A DNA stretch of 47,292 bases from Marmoricola sp. (GCA_025964795.1 JAOPYC010000010.1:1-47292), one strand, 5' to 3'. Numbered from the stretch's first letter, positions 31,915 through 40,812 are shown. Notes: generated by a model not told the origin, from the letters alone. Made by a program: numbers and translations.

Positions 31915-32991
31915 TCAGAACCAGCTGCGCAGCAGCAGCCGGCCCCGTCGGCCGGCGGTCAGGTAGGCGAAGTGCAGGCGGCGCTGGGCGCAGCCCTGGG
32001 CGGTGCCGGTGCACGCGTTGCTCGTCGGGTAGCCGACGTTCCCCGGGGTCCACCCATGGAAGGCCAGCCGCAGCCGGCCGGCCGTGTCCGTGAACGGCAT
32101 CGCGCCCCCCGGACCGGCCACGTAGCGCCCGCTGGAGAGCAGCCGGCCCTTGCGTGTGCACGGCCCGACGATCGACTTGCACACCGCGTAGCCGGTCGCG
32201 TAGCCCGACGTCTTCCAGTTGTTGCCGGAGTAGAGCAGGTAGAGCCGCTTGCGGTAGCGGAACATCGCCGGGTTCTCCACGACGCCGCCCTCCCAGGCAG
32301 CGGCCGGACGGAGCAGCTCGTAGGTGCCGCTCCCGGGCGCGAACGCGGTGGCGCTCGAGTTCATCCGCCTGATCAGGATCCGTCCCGGGCGACCGGCCAT
32401 CTGGAAGAGCAGCAGGACCTTCCCGTGGTCGAGGAAGATCTGCGGGTCGATCGCCCCGGTGCCACAGCCCAGTGGCGTCTTCGAGGAGTCCACGAAGGGA
32501 CCGGTCGGCGAGGCGCTGCGGGCCAGGGAGAGGCAGCGACGCCCGTCGCCGGCACGCGGCACGGAGTACGCCGCCACATAGGCTCCCGCGACGCGCGCCA
32601 CCGACGGGGCCCAGGTGCTCATGAAGGTCCGGCGCTTCGGCGTCTGCTGGGTCTGCGCCCACGGCGGCGGGGTGGGCAGCGCGTCGGCGCTGAACGGGTT
32701 CGCCGGGTCGCTGGCTGCCCGGGTCGTCCAGGTGCGCAGGTCCGTGGAGGTCATCAGCGGCAGGTTCAACGCAGCCACCGTGGTGGAGGCCGCGTAGTAG
32801 CGCCGGCCGACCCGCCACACCGTGGGGTCGGGGAAGTCGCCGCGGTAGGCCGACCCGGGCTTGAACGGGTCGCTGCCCGCCGGCCTGGCCCGTTCGGTCC
32901 GGGCGCTGGCCGGGAGCTGGGCCGCGGCCAGGAGGGCCAGGGCCACGACGGCGATCCCGAGCCGGCCGGCCCGGGTGCTCAGGCGGCGCAC
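31915..32991 (-). CDS. Secreted GH43-like five-bladed beta-propeller glycosidase
   Basis: The 358-residue protein has a signal peptide (basic VRRLSTRAGRLG, hydrophobic IAVVALALLAAAQL, likely cut after SAR). The GH43 catalytic acids appear in order: Asp in RGDFPDPTVW near residue 52, the modulating Asp in AIDPQIF, and the acid Glu in GGVVENPAMF. The WAPSVARV and YLLYSGNNW propeller blades are also family-like. It would act on arabinose- or xylose-containing glycans outside the cell; substrate is not predictable. The GTG start lacks a clear ribosome site and is the least certain part. The final residues are unusually basic. Confidence 0.8.
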   Translation of the reverse strand: MRRLSTRAGRLGIAVVALALLAAAQLPASARTERARPAGSDPFKPGSAYRGDFPDPTVWRVGRRYYAASTTVAALNLPLMTSTDLRTWTTRAASDPANPFSADALPTPPPWAQTQQTPKRRTFMSTWAPSVARVAGAYVAAYSVPRAGDGRRCLSLARSASPTGPFVDSSKTPLGCGTGAIDPQIFLDHGKVLLLFQMAGRPGRILIRRMNSSATAFAPGSGTYELLRPAAAWEGGVVENPAMFRYRKRLYLLYSGNNWKTSGYATGYAVCKSIVGPCTRKGRLLSSGRYVAGPGGAMPFTDTAGRLRLAFHGWTPGNVGYPTSNACTGTAQGCAQRRLHFAYLTAGRRGRLLLRSWF

Positions 32992-33085
32992 GACGAGGGT
33001 GTGACGGACATGGCGGCTCCCGAGGTCAGATGCTTTGCAGGACTATCTCCCGCGCCGCGGCCGCGTGCACCCCGAACCGCCGAAC

Positions 33086-33112
33086 GTCTCACCACGGCGA
33101 TCGTGGTGAGAC
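33086..33112 (-). terminator. Hairpin terminator after tmsB-like gene
   Basis: GTCTCACCACG (33086-33096) and CGTGGTGAGAC (33102-33112) form a perfect 11-base-pair stem with loop GCGAT, ten bases after the methyltransferase stop. Confidence 0.8.
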
Positions 33113-33121
33113 GACCTCAGG

Positions 33122-34423
33122 TCACCAGTTGGGCCGCAGCGGGTAGTGGCTCTCGCCGGTCTCCTCGGTCCGGGTCGCCAGGACCTGGTGCAGCTGGATC
33201 TCGTTGCGCTCGAAGTGCATCCGCGAGCCCGCCATGTAGAGGCCCCACACGCGTGCGGTGCCCTCACCGACTTCGGCGACGCACTCGTCCCAGTTCTTCT
33301 GCAGGTTGGCGCCCCAGCCGGCCAGCGTCATCGCGTAGTGGATGCGCAGGTTCTCCTCGTGCTGCACCTCGAAGCCCGCGTCCTGGGCCTCGGTGATGAT
33401 GCGACCCGACCCCGTCAGCTCGCCGTCGGGGAAGACGTAGCGGTCGATGAACGCACCGGTCGCGACCGGCTTGTTGATCGGCCGCGTGATGCAGTGGTTG
33501 AGGATGCGCCCGCCCGGCTTCAGCTTGCTGTGCAGCAGCTTGAAGTAGGACGTGTAGTTCGCGACGCCGATGTGCTCGGTCAGGCCGATGGAGCTGATCG
33601 CGTCGAACCCGGTCTCCTGCACGTCGCGGTAGTCCAGGTGCCGGACCTCGGCGAGGTGGTCGAGCCCCTCCTCCTTGATCTTGGCCTGGGCCCACTCGGC
33701 CTGCTCGCGGGAGAGGGTCACGCCGAGGGCGCGGACGCCGTACTCCTTGGCGGCGTGGCGGACCATCCCGCCCCAGCCGCAGCCGACGTCGAGCAGCCGC
33801 TGTCCGGGCTGGAGGTCGAGCTTGCGCGCGACCAGGTCGTACTTCGCGTGCTGCGCCTCCTCCAGCGTCTCGTTGCCGGTCGGGTAGAGCGCACACGTGT
33901 AGGTCATCGACGGGCCGAGCACGAGCTCGTAGAACCTGTTCGACACGTCGTAGTGGTGCTCGATGACCTTGCCGTCGCGCTCGGGCGAGTGGCGCAGCCC
34001 CTCCATCATCCTGCGCCAGCGCGGCAGGTGCTCCTGCGGCGGCGGAGCCGGCGGGACGAGGTGCGAGAGGCCGATGGAGCGCATGATCGTCAGCGCCTCG
34101 GCGGCGGTCGGGCGGCGGAACTTGAGCTCGCGCAGCAGCGTGACCATGACCTCGTAGGGGTCACCCGGGTGGACGCCGTGCAGCGCGATGTCACCGGCCA
34201 CGTAGGCGCGGGCCATGCCCAGGTCGCCCGGGGCGGTGATCAGGTAGGACAGGCCGCGCTCGTTCTTGAGCTCGACCGTGACCAGCGCGTCCTCGGGGCC
34301 CGACGAGCTGCCGTCGTAGGCCGTGAACCGGACCGGGACGGGTCTGGCGAGGAGCGACTGGAACACCTCCGCCAGGCTCATCCGGCTGTTGAGGGTCGAG
34401 GTGAGGTCTTTCATCTGTGTCAT
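33122..34423 (-). CDS. tmsB: SAM-dependent fatty-acyl-phospholipid methyltransferase (TmsB/BfaB-like)
   Basis: The 433-residue protein belongs to the cyclopropane-fatty-acyl-phospholipid synthase family: an N-terminal SCP2-like region (ARAYVAGDIALHGVHPGDPY), then EHHYDVSNRFYELVLGPSMTYTCA, SAM motif LDVGCGWGGMVRHAA and the GLTEHIG and HCITRP active-site segments. Paired with an FAD-linked oxidase, the family is known from actinobacteria to methylate oleoyl phospholipids to a 10-methylene intermediate on the way to tuberculostearic acid. The ATG at 34423 overlaps the oxidase stop (ATGA), confirming the pair. The CFA synthase label alone is the alternative if the partner were ignored. Symbol given by analogy. 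Confidence 0.85.
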   Translation of the reverse strand: MTQMKDLTSTLNSRMSLAEVFQSLLARPVPVRFTAYDGSSSGPEDALVTVELKNERGLSYLITAPGDLGMARAYVAGDIALHGVHPGDPYEVMVTLLRELKFRRPTAAEALTIMRSIGLSHLVPPAPPPQEHLPRWRRMMEGLRHSPERDGKVIEHHYDVSNRFYELVLGPSMTYTCALYPTGNETLEEAQHAKYDLVARKLDLQPGQRLLDVGCGWGGMVRHAAKEYGVRALGVTLSREQAEWAQAKIKEEGLDHLAEVRHLDYRDVQETGFDAISSIGLTEHIGVANYTSYFKLLHSKLKPGGRILNHCITRPINKPVATGAFIDRYVFPDGELTGSGRIITEAQDAGFEVQHEENLRIHYAMTLAGWGANLQKNWDECVAEVGEGTARVWGLYMAGSRMHFERNEIQLHQVLATRTEETGESHYPLRPNW

Positions 34424-35787
34424 CTGCGTAGCACCGCCTTGTCGTAGAGGCTGGTCAGCCGGTCTTCTGGGTCGTACTGCTTCTTCACGGCGGCGAGGTT
34501 CTGCCCGTCGTAGAGACGGTCGAAGGTCGCGGGGTCGTAGAAGGACTCGGAGTAGAGGGACTTGTGCCCGTCGAGCTCGGCCACCTTGTTCTCGATCGCC
34601 CGGTTCATCGGGCTGTTCGGGGCGTCGTCGCCGACGTGCACGGTGCCCCAGAAGCCGACGTTGACGTAGGTCAGCCCAGGCTGGAGCGGGTACGACGGCC
34701 AGCTGGTCTCGCCACGCAGGCGCAGCGGGCACAGCCACACCGGGCGCATCCCGACGTGCTCGTCGAACCAGTCGAGGAACTCGCCGAGGCGGGCGACCGG
34801 GACCTCGATGTCCTGGACCACGCGCTCGCGCTGCGGGCGACCTGCTCGGCGGTCGAGCCGGGCCACGATGTCGAAGCGGCGCTCGAGGCCGAGGATGCGC
34901 TGGTAGGTCTCGGAGCGGCGCATGCTGCGCGGCCACAGCCGGCGCAGCCACTTGTTCTGGGCGCCGAAGGCCTGCGAGCACCAGAACCAGTCGGTGTCCC
35001 AGCGCCACAGGTAGTCGTAGGTGCTCAGCAGGTCGGTGTCGCGCTCCTGGATCGAGCGCCAGAAGATCTGCTGGCCGACGTAGTCGGACCCCGCGCCCGG
35101 CGCCGCGTCGGTCCACCGCGCGAGCGTGAGGACGTAGACACCCGGCTCGAACGCCGTGCCGTCGAGCCCGTCGACCCGCTCGCCGGCCCACTCGCCGCTG
35201 TCGGTGACGACGTCGATCGCGTCCTGGAGGGCCGCGCCCTCGGCGAAGCGCACGTGCCGCAGGGCGACGTGGGACTTCACCGGCTCGAGCTCGATGCGCA
35301 GCCGGGTGGCGTAGCCCAGCGAGCCGTAGGAGTTGGGGAAGGTGGCGAACAGCTCGGCGTGCTCGTTGTGCGGCGAGGCCGTGACCACCTCACCGGCGCC
35401 GGTGAAGATGTCCATCTCGAGCACCGACTCGTGGGGCAGCCCGTTGCGGAACGACGTCGACTCGATGCCGAGGCCGGTGACCGCGCCGCCGAGGGTGATG
35501 GTGCGCAGCTGCGGGACCACGAAGGGGATCAGGCCGAACGGCAGCGTCGCGTCCACGAGGTCCTCGTAGGTGCACATCCCCTGCACGTCGGCGGTCCGGC
35601 CCACCGGGTCGACGCTGATCACGCCGCCGAGGCCGGAGACGTCCAGGCCCGCGGTCGTGGAAGCCTCGCGGAGGCGGAAGAGGTTGGAGGTGCGCTTCGC
35701 CAGCCGGACGGTGGATCCGGGGTCGAGCGCGTCGTACGACGCCTGGAGACGTCGTACTGCTTCGTCGTGCTGCACCGTACCGATCAA
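34420..35787 (-). CDS. tmsA: FAD-linked oxidoreductase (TmsA/BfaA-like)
   Basis: The 455-residue protein has a PCMH-type FAD domain (VISVDPVGRTADVQGMCTYE, LRTITLGGAVTGLGIE, NSYGSLGYATRL) and an unusually long Trp/Tyr-rich C-terminal part (WRWDTDWFWCSQAFGAQNKW, CPLRLRG, GFWGTV). That combination next to a CFA-like methyltransferase matches TmsA/BfaA, which reduces 10-methylene to 10-methyl fatty acyl chains. The start is a TTG at 35787 preceded by GGAGG; a GTG four codons in is the alternative. It leads a two-gene operon ended by a hairpin. Symbol given by analogy with the mycobacterial and other actinobacterial systems. Confidence 0.82.
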   Translation of the reverse strand: MIGTVQHDEAVRRLQASYDALDPGSTVRLAKRTSNLFRLREASTTAGLDVSGLGGVISVDPVGRTADVQGMCTYEDLVDATLPFGLIPFVVPQLRTITLGGAVTGLGIESTSFRNGLPHESVLEMDIFTGAGEVVTASPHNEHAELFATFPNSYGSLGYATRLRIELEPVKSHVALRHVRFAEGAALQDAIDVVTDSGEWAGERVDGLDGTAFEPGVYVLTLARWTDAAPGAGSDYVGQQIFWRSIQERDTDLLSTYDYLWRWDTDWFWCSQAFGAQNKWLRRLWPRSMRRSETYQRILGLERRFDIVARLDRRAGRPQRERVVQDIEVPVARLGEFLDWFDEHVGMRPVWLCPLRLRGETSWPSYPLQPGLTYVNVGFWGTVHVGDDAPNSPMNRAIENKVAELDGHKSLYSESFYDPATFDRLYDGQNLAAVKKQYDPEDRLTSLYDKAVLRR

Positions 35788-35873
35788 CTCGGTCTACCTC
35801 CGGCTCTGGTTGCCCGCAGCAACCATGATTCCAGACATTGCATTCCCGATCCTGTCAGATTTCGGCGACGAGA

Positions 35874-36212
35874 TCAGGTCCGGACCGTGTGCTCCACCGT
35901 GCCCGCGGGTGTGCCCCGGTGCACGGTCACGCCCTGGCCCCCGAACTCACCCACGATGTCCAGGTCGCTGGACGCGATCTCGCCCTCGGTCAGCACCACC
36001 ACCGCCTCAATCCCCTGGGCTCCGCTGGCCACGGCCATCGACACGGCGACCCCGACCGCGGAGACCTTCAGCGAAGGGAGGTCCACGGTCGCGGCGGCGT
36101 AGGTGCGACCGTCGAGGTCGCGCAGGGCGGCTCCCTCGTCGGCCCCGGTCCGGGCACGGGTGGCCCGGGCGAGCACGACGAGCTTGTTGTCCTCGGGAGG
36201 CAGTGAACTCAC
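35874..36212 (-). CDS. Cytidine-deaminase-like protein lacking the zinc site
   Basis: The 112-residue protein has the cytidine-deaminase-like fold pattern (LVVLARATRARTGADEGAALRD, then GRTYAAATVDLPSLKVSAVGVAVSMAVASGAQGIEAVVV) and sits between corC and the era-side genes, where actinobacteria encode a deaminase. It contains no cysteine, and the HAE/CAE and PCxxC zinc-binding motifs are absent, so catalysis by the usual route is excluded. Such degenerate forms occur at this locus in other actinobacteria, suggesting a retained non-catalytic role. GTG start at 36212. Confidence 0.75.
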   Translation of the reverse strand: MSSLPPEDNKLVVLARATRARTGADEGAALRDLDGRTYAAATVDLPSLKVSAVGVAVSMAVASGAQGIEAVVVLTEGEIASSDLDIVGEFGGQGVTVHRGTPAGTVEHTVRT

Positions 36213-36244
36213 GCCCGGGAGTCTAGGCCTCCCGGCCGACAGCC

Positions 36245-37591
36245 TCAGCCCTGCGTGCGCTGGGAGCGCGACGGCCGTGAGCCGGTGGTCTCCCGCGGGA
36301 GCGGGCCGGCCAGGGCCTTGGTCTTGACCACCGGCGTGATCAGCACGGTGCCGACGCGGTTGCGGCGGCCCTTGGCCTCCTCGGCCAGGAAGCGCAGGCC
36401 GGCCACCTCGACCGTGGAGCCGGGGATCGGGACCTTGCCGAGGTGCTTGGCCATCAGGCCGCCGACCGAGTCCACCTCGTCGTCGTCGATCTCCACGCCG
36501 AGGATCTCGTCGAGGTCGTCCACGGGGAACCTCGCGGGGACCCGGCGGGAGCCGTCCTCGAGCTCCTCGACCGACTCCTCCTCGGCGTCGAACTCGTCGG
36601 TGATCTCACCGACGATCTCCTCGAGGATGTCCTCGATGGTGACGATGCCGGCGGTGCCGCCGTACTCGTCCACGACGACGGCGATGTGCCGCCGCTCCGC
36701 CTGCATCTCGCGCAGCAGGTCGTCGACAGGCTTGGTGTCAGGCACGTGGAACACCGGACGCATCATCGACTCGACCTGCTCGGTGGTCTGGGCGGCCTGG
36801 CGGTCGAAGACCCGCTTGCTGATGTCCTTGATGTAGGCGAACCCGACGATGTCGTCGAGGTCCTCCCCCACCACCGGGATCCGGGAGAAGCCGCTGCGCA
36901 GGAACAGCGACATCGCCTGGCGCAGCGTCTTGGCGCGCTCGATGTAGACCACGTCCGTGCGCGGCACCATCACCTCGCGCGCCAGGGTGTCGCCCAGCTC
37001 GAAGACCGAGTGGATCATCTTGCTCTCGCCGGACTCGATCAGGCTGGAGGCCTCGGCCAGGTCGACCATCTCGCGCAGCTCGGCCTCGGAGGAGAACGGG
37101 CCCTCGGAGAACCCCTTGCCGGGGGTGAGCGCGTTGCCGATCAGGATGAGCAGCTGCGGGATCGGCCCGAGGACGCGCCCGAGCGCCAGCACCAGGCCGG
37201 CCGTGGCGAGCGAGATGTTCTCGCTGCGTTGGCGACCGATCGTGCGGGGCCCGACACCCACGACGACGAACAGCACCAGGAACATCAGCCCGATCGCGAC
37301 CAGCACGGAGGTCCACCGGTCGGGACCGAGCAGGTCGAGCACCATCGCGGTGGCGAGCACGACCGCCGAGGTCTCGGTCAGCAGACGCAGGACGAGCAGC
37401 GCGTTGAGGTGGTGGGCCGCGTCGTCCAGCAGGCGCAGCAGCCGGACCGCGCCCGGTCGCTGCTCGTGGGCCAGCTCCAGGGCCCGGGCCCGGGAGAACG
37501 CCGAGAGGGCCGCCTCGACCGTGGTCAGCGTGGAGGCGAGCACGATCAGCGCGATCACCAGTACGACGAGGCCCGGACTGTGTCCGCTCAT
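36245..37591 (-). CDS. CNNM/CorC family protein with CBS pair (hemolysin-family, near YbeY)
   Basis: The 448-residue protein has the CNNM transmembrane domain (VLVIALIVLASTLTTVEAALSAFSRARA, then further helices to ~residue 160). A CBS pair follows (RSGFSRIPVVGED, DEYGGTAGIVTIEDILEEIVGEI), then the CorC_HlyC domain (RRVPARFPVDDLDEILG) to ~residue 415. It is the third protein of this family in the window and the one conserved in the phoH–ybeY–era neighbourhood. It starts seven bases after the ybeY stop. Proposed role: Mg/Co or other divalent-cation handling at the membrane. Confidence 0.92.
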   Translation of the reverse strand: MSGHSPGLVVLVIALIVLASTLTTVEAALSAFSRARALELAHEQRPGAVRLLRLLDDAAHHLNALLVLRLLTETSAVVLATAMVLDLLGPDRWTSVLVAIGLMFLVLFVVVGVGPRTIGRQRSENISLATAGLVLALGRVLGPIPQLLILIGNALTPGKGFSEGPFSSEAELREMVDLAEASSLIESGESKMIHSVFELGDTLAREVMVPRTDVVYIERAKTLRQAMSLFLRSGFSRIPVVGEDLDDIVGFAYIKDISKRVFDRQAAQTTEQVESMMRPVFHVPDTKPVDDLLREMQAERRHIAVVVDEYGGTAGIVTIEDILEEIVGEITDEFDAEEESVEELEDGSRRVPARFPVDDLDEILGVEIDDDEVDSVGGLMAKHLGKVPIPGSTVEVAGLRFLAEEAKGRRNRVGTVLITPVVKTKALAGPLPRETTGSRPSRSQRTQG

Positions 37592-37598
37592 CTCGGGG

Positions 37599-38078
37599 TC
37601 ACCCCTGTTCGGAGTGCAGGCGGTCGGCCTCGTGGCCGAGCCACTCGCCGAGGAGTCGCGCCTGGAGACCGAACATCTCCTGGTGCTCCTCGGGTTCGGC
37701 GTGGTCGTAGCCGAGCAGGTGCAGGATGCCGTGGGTGGTCAGCAGGTCGAGCTCGTCGACCGTCGAGTGACCGGCCTCCTTCGCCTGGGCAGCCGCGACG
37801 TCGGGGCAGAGCACGAGGTCCCCGAGCACTCCCTCCTCGGGCTCCTCGTTGACCATGCCCGGCCGGAGCTCGTCCATCGGGAAGGCCAGCACGTCGGTGG
37901 GGCCCTCCTTCTCCATCCACTTCGCGTTCAGCTCGGCGATGGTGGCCTCGTCGACCAGGGTCACGCAGAGCTCCGCGAGCGGGTGCACGCGCATGCGGTC
38001 CATCACGAACCGGGCCAGCCGCTGCGTCCGGAGCTCGTCGACCACGGCGCCGGACTCGTTCTGGATCTCGATGGTCAT
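37599..38078 (-). CDS. ybeY: Endoribonuclease YbeY (rRNA maturation factor)
   Basis: The 159-residue metalloprotein has the diagnostic H-x3-H-x5-H zinc site (His116, His120, His126 in [11 protein letters not shown]) and the [10 protein letters not shown] substrate-pocket segment. It processes 16S rRNA 3' ends and takes part in 70S quality control. It lies between phoH and corC with seven-base gaps on both sides, so all three are one transcript. Confidence 0.96.
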   Translation of the reverse strand: MTIEIQNESGAVVDELRTQRLARFVMDRMRVHPLAELCVTLVDEATIAELNAKWMEKEGPTDVLAFPMDELRPGMVNEEPEEGVLGDLVLCPDVAAAQAKEAGHSTVDELDLLTTHGILHLLGYDHAEPEEHQEMFGLQARLLGEWLGHEADRLHSEQG

Positions 38079-38085
38079 CGCAGCG

Positions 38086-39129
38086 TCATCGTCGTTCTCG
38101 GGCGATCGTGGCGGCCTCGCTGCGCGCGTCGAACTCCTCGTACGCCGCCACGATCTTGCCGACCAGCCGGTGTCGTACGACGTCGTGCGCGGTCAGCCGG
38201 TTGAAGCTGAGGTCCTCGACCCCGTCGAGGATCTCCTCCACGACGCGCAGGCCGCTCTTGATCCCGGAGGGCAGGTCGACCTGGGTGACGTCGCCGGTGA
38301 CCACGATCTTGGATCCGAACCCGAGTCGGGTGAGGAACATCTTCATCTGCTCGGGCGAGGTGTTCTGTGCCTCGTCGAGGATGATGAAGGCGTCGTTGAG
38401 GCTCCTTCCTCGCATGTAGGCCAGCGGTGCCACCTCGATGGTCCCTGCGGCGAGCAGCTTGGGCACCGTCTCCGGGTCCAGCATGTCGTGGAGGGCGTCG
38501 TACAGCGGGCGCAGGTAGGGGTCGATCTTCTCGCTCAGGGTGCCGGGCAGGAACCCGAGGCGCTCCCCGGCCTCGACGGCGGGACGGGTCAGGATGATCC
38601 GGTTGACCTTCTTGGCCTGCAGCGCCTGGACGGCCTTGGCCATCGCGAGGTAGGTCTTGCCCGTGCCGGCGGGGCCGATCCCGAAGACGATGGTGTGCTT
38701 GTCGATCGCGTCGACGTAGCGCTTCTGGTTCAGTGTCTTGGGCCGGATCGTGCGGCCGCGGTTGGACAGGATGTTCAGCGAGAGCACGTCGGCAGGACGT
38801 TCGGTGGTCTCGGCGCGCAGCATCGTGATCACGCGCTCGACGGTCTCGGTGGTCATCCCCTGGCCGGTGCGGATGATCGTCCCCAGCTCGTCGAGCATCC
38901 GCTCGGCCAGCGCGATCTCGGCGGGCTCGCCACGCAGGGTGATCTGGTTACCGCGCACGTGCAGGTCGGCGTCGAACGCCTTCTCCATCGTGCTGAGGTG
39001 ATCGTCGCCCGGGCCGAGCAGCGAGACCATGTTGATGCTGTTGGGCACCACGACGGTGTGCTGGGTCTCGTTCGGGCCGCCCGTGCGCGTGCCGGTGCCG
39101 ACGGTGTCGGCCTTGCTGGTCTCAGTCAT
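38086..39129 (-). CDS. phoH: PhoH family ATPase
   Basis: The 347-residue protein has an N-terminal KH-like domain (residues ~50-90), Walker A GPAGTGKT (152-159) and Walker [10 protein letters not shown]. It is the PhoH-like (PhoL) type that accompanies YbeY and is thought to act in RNA metabolism. It is first in the phoH–ybeY–corC transcript. A TAGCAT -10 at 39178-39183 would give a ~40-base leader. In that leader GCCCC (39134-39138) pairs with GGGGC (39143-39147), placing the G-rich segment before the ATG inside a hairpin. Confidence 0.93.
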   Translation of the reverse strand: MTETSKADTVGTGTRTGGPNETQHTVVVPNSINMVSLLGPGDDHLSTMEKAFDADLHVRGNQITLRGEPAEIALAERMLDELGTIIRTGQGMTTETVERVITMLRAETTERPADVLSLNILSNRGRTIRPKTLNQKRYVDAIDKHTIVFGIGPAGTGKTYLAMAKAVQALQAKKVNRIILTRPAVEAGERLGFLPGTLSEKIDPYLRPLYDALHDMLDPETVPKLLAAGTIEVAPLAYMRGRSLNDAFIILDEAQNTSPEQMKMFLTRLGFGSKIVVTGDVTQVDLPSGIKSGLRVVEEILDGVEDLSFNRLTAHDVVRHRLVGKIVAAYEEFDARSEAATIARERR

Positions 39130-39133
39130 GAAC

Positions 39134-39147
39134 GCCCCGCCTGGGGC
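39134..39147 (-). promoter_or_regulatory. Hairpin over the phoH ribosome-binding region
   Basis: GCCCC/GGGGC with a four-base loop ends four bases before the phoH ATG, so the only G-rich candidate ribosome site is paired. It may damp translation. Confidence 0.35.
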
Positions 39148-39235
39148 AGCCCTTCGTTCGGGGGTGCTGGCAGGTCAATGCTACGCAGGCGTCGTAGAAG
39201 GTGCATCCCGGTTGATCCGGACGTCCACTTGGTGA

Positions 39236-40456
39236 CTAGGGCCGGGTGACCAGCAGGATGCCCAGGCACATCTCGTCGGTCGTGCCCTCGCCCCACACGA
39301 CGTACTTGTCCGGGATGCCGTGGAAGGCGGGCAGCCGGTCACGCAGCGCCTGGCTGTGGTGGCAGGTGACCCGGACCGTGTCCCCCGGTTGGAGCACGGC
39401 GGGCTTGATCGGCCGGCTGCCCTGGTCGTCGAAGTCCCAGACCGGGATGTCGAGCAGCGTCCGGGCGTTCGCCCGCCCGGGGTTGACCTCGACCTTGATC
39501 GAGGTGCCGAGCAGGTGCATGTGCCCGGCGACCCCGCGGACCGTCTGCCGCTGGGTCACCGGGCGGGTGCACGACTGCACCTCGCCGACCTGCCCGGCGC
39601 CGCACAGGAGGTGCAGCAGGTCGGCGGTGGAGCCGGGTCCCTGGCCGAAGCGGGCCTTGACGTCGGCGACCGAGGCGGCCCGGTCGCACAGCTTCCCGTC
39701 GCCGTGCTCGGGGCGGCACGGGAGCTCGACCGGCGCCGGGAACAGCTGGGTCACCAGCGGGGTGATCCGGTCCGACGCCGGTGTCAGGCGCAGCTCGGCG
39801 GCGCTGCGGTCCGGCGCCTTCCCGGCGAGCAGGTTGTAGTGGACCTGCATGATCACGCGGGATCCGGCCGAGAACGGCTCGCCGAAGCCGGCGGCGTACG
39901 TCTGCTCGGTGCCGCCGGGCGCCCACGCCCCGAGCCACGGCGCGTCGTCGATCTGCTGGCCCGCGCCCCGGCCGAGGCCGGAGTCGCCGAAGCAGGTCCA
40001 GCCCTGACCCGGGGTCGAGGCGTCCTTGGCCTCGGCCTCGGCGACCTGCTCGGGCGGCACCCGGAAGAGGATCACGTGGTGCACCACGTCCGGGTTGCCC
40101 GGGAGGATGTTGAAGCCGGTGATCATCTGGTCGGACGTGGTCCTCGGGTCGAGCAGGAAGCAGCGATAGTCGTCGGTGCCGACGCCGGTAGGTGGGGACG
40201 CGGTGTACGTCGTGGGCATCCGCACCTCGACCCGACGCTCCCCCGCGCGCAGCGGCCGGTGCCGGACCGGCGCGGCCTGGGCGTGGGCGCGCTCGTGGCC
40301 GGAGGCAGTGGGCTCGGCGGACGGAGTCGCCGCGGCGACCGCGTGGTGGTCGTGCCCGGCGGTCGAGCCGCCCGTGCCGCCGCACGCGGCCAGCACCAGC
40401 GCCAGGACCGAGGCCAGGGCCAGCGCCGTCGTACGGCGGGGCGACGTCAGGCTCAT
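39236..40456 (-). CDS. Copper type II monooxygenase-like lipoprotein (PHM/DBM fold)
   Basis: The 406-residue protein has a lipoprotein signal with lipobox LAAC (Cys25) and a His/Ala-rich linker to about residue 70. The rest reads as a two-domain ascorbate-dependent copper monooxygenase. Compared with mammalian peptidylglycine alpha-hydroxylating monooxygenase, all six copper ligands have counterparts: His126-His127 in DVVHHVILF and His206 in QVHYN for one copper, His312 and His314 in GHMHLLG and Met396 in DEMC for the other. It would therefore be an exported copper enzyme hydroxylating an unknown substrate. The ATG overlaps the HIT gene stop by ATGA. The alternative is a copper-binding relative without catalysis. 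Confidence 0.78.
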   Translation of the reverse strand: MSLTSPRRTTALALASVLALVLAACGGTGGSTAGHDHHAVAAATPSAEPTASGHERAHAQAAPVRHRPLRAGERRVEVRMPTTYTASPPTGVGTDDYRCFLLDPRTTSDQMITGFNILPGNPDVVHHVILFRVPPEQVAEAEAKDASTPGQGWTCFGDSGLGRGAGQQIDDAPWLGAWAPGGTEQTYAAGFGEPFSAGSRVIMQVHYNLLAGKAPDRSAAELRLTPASDRITPLVTQLFPAPVELPCRPEHGDGKLCDRAASVADVKARFGQGPGSTADLLHLLCGAGQVGEVQSCTRPVTQRQTVRGVAGHMHLLGTSIKVEVNPGRANARTLLDIPVWDFDDQGSRPIKPAVLQPGDTVRVTCHHSQALRDRLPAFHGIPDKYVVWGEGTTDEMCLGILLVTRP

Positions 40457-40812
40457 CCAGGGGGCCAGGTCATGGCACGCCCGCCGAGGACGTGCATGTG
40501 CGCGTGGAACACCGTCTGGTGGGCCGCGGCACCGGTGTTGAAGACCAGGCGGTAGCCCTCCCCCAGCCCCTCCTGCTCGGCGATGGCGCGCGCCGCGTCG
40601 AACAGGTGGGCCGCGGTCTCCGGCTCACCGACGGCGAGGTCGGCGGCGTTGGCGTAGTGGCTGCGCGGGATCACCAGCACGTGGGTCGGCGCCTGGGGGT
40701 TGCGGTCGCGGAAGGCGACGGTCGTCGCCGTCTCGTGCACGACGTCGGCGTCGATGTCGCCCGAGACGATCTTGCAGAACAGGCAGTCCTCGGGTCCGGT
40801 CTCGGCGCTCAT
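40453..40812 (-). CDS. HIT-family nucleotide-binding hydrolase
   Basis: The 119-residue protein has the histidine triad FHAHMHVLGG near residue 105 and the CLFCKI zinc knuckle at the start, the HinT-type layout. It hydrolyses AMP-linked phosphoramidates or acyl-AMPs in the cytoplasm. The ATG at 40812 has no ribosome site; CATGCT six bases upstream could be the -10 of a leaderless mRNA. The copper monooxygenase-like gene follows with an ATGA overlap. Confidence 0.93.
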   Translation of the reverse strand: MSAETGPEDCLFCKIVSGDIDADVVHETATTVAFRDRNPQAPTHVLVIPRSHYANAADLAVGEPETAAHLFDAARAIAEQEGLGEGYRLVFNTGAAAHQTVFHAHMHVLGGRAMTWPPG

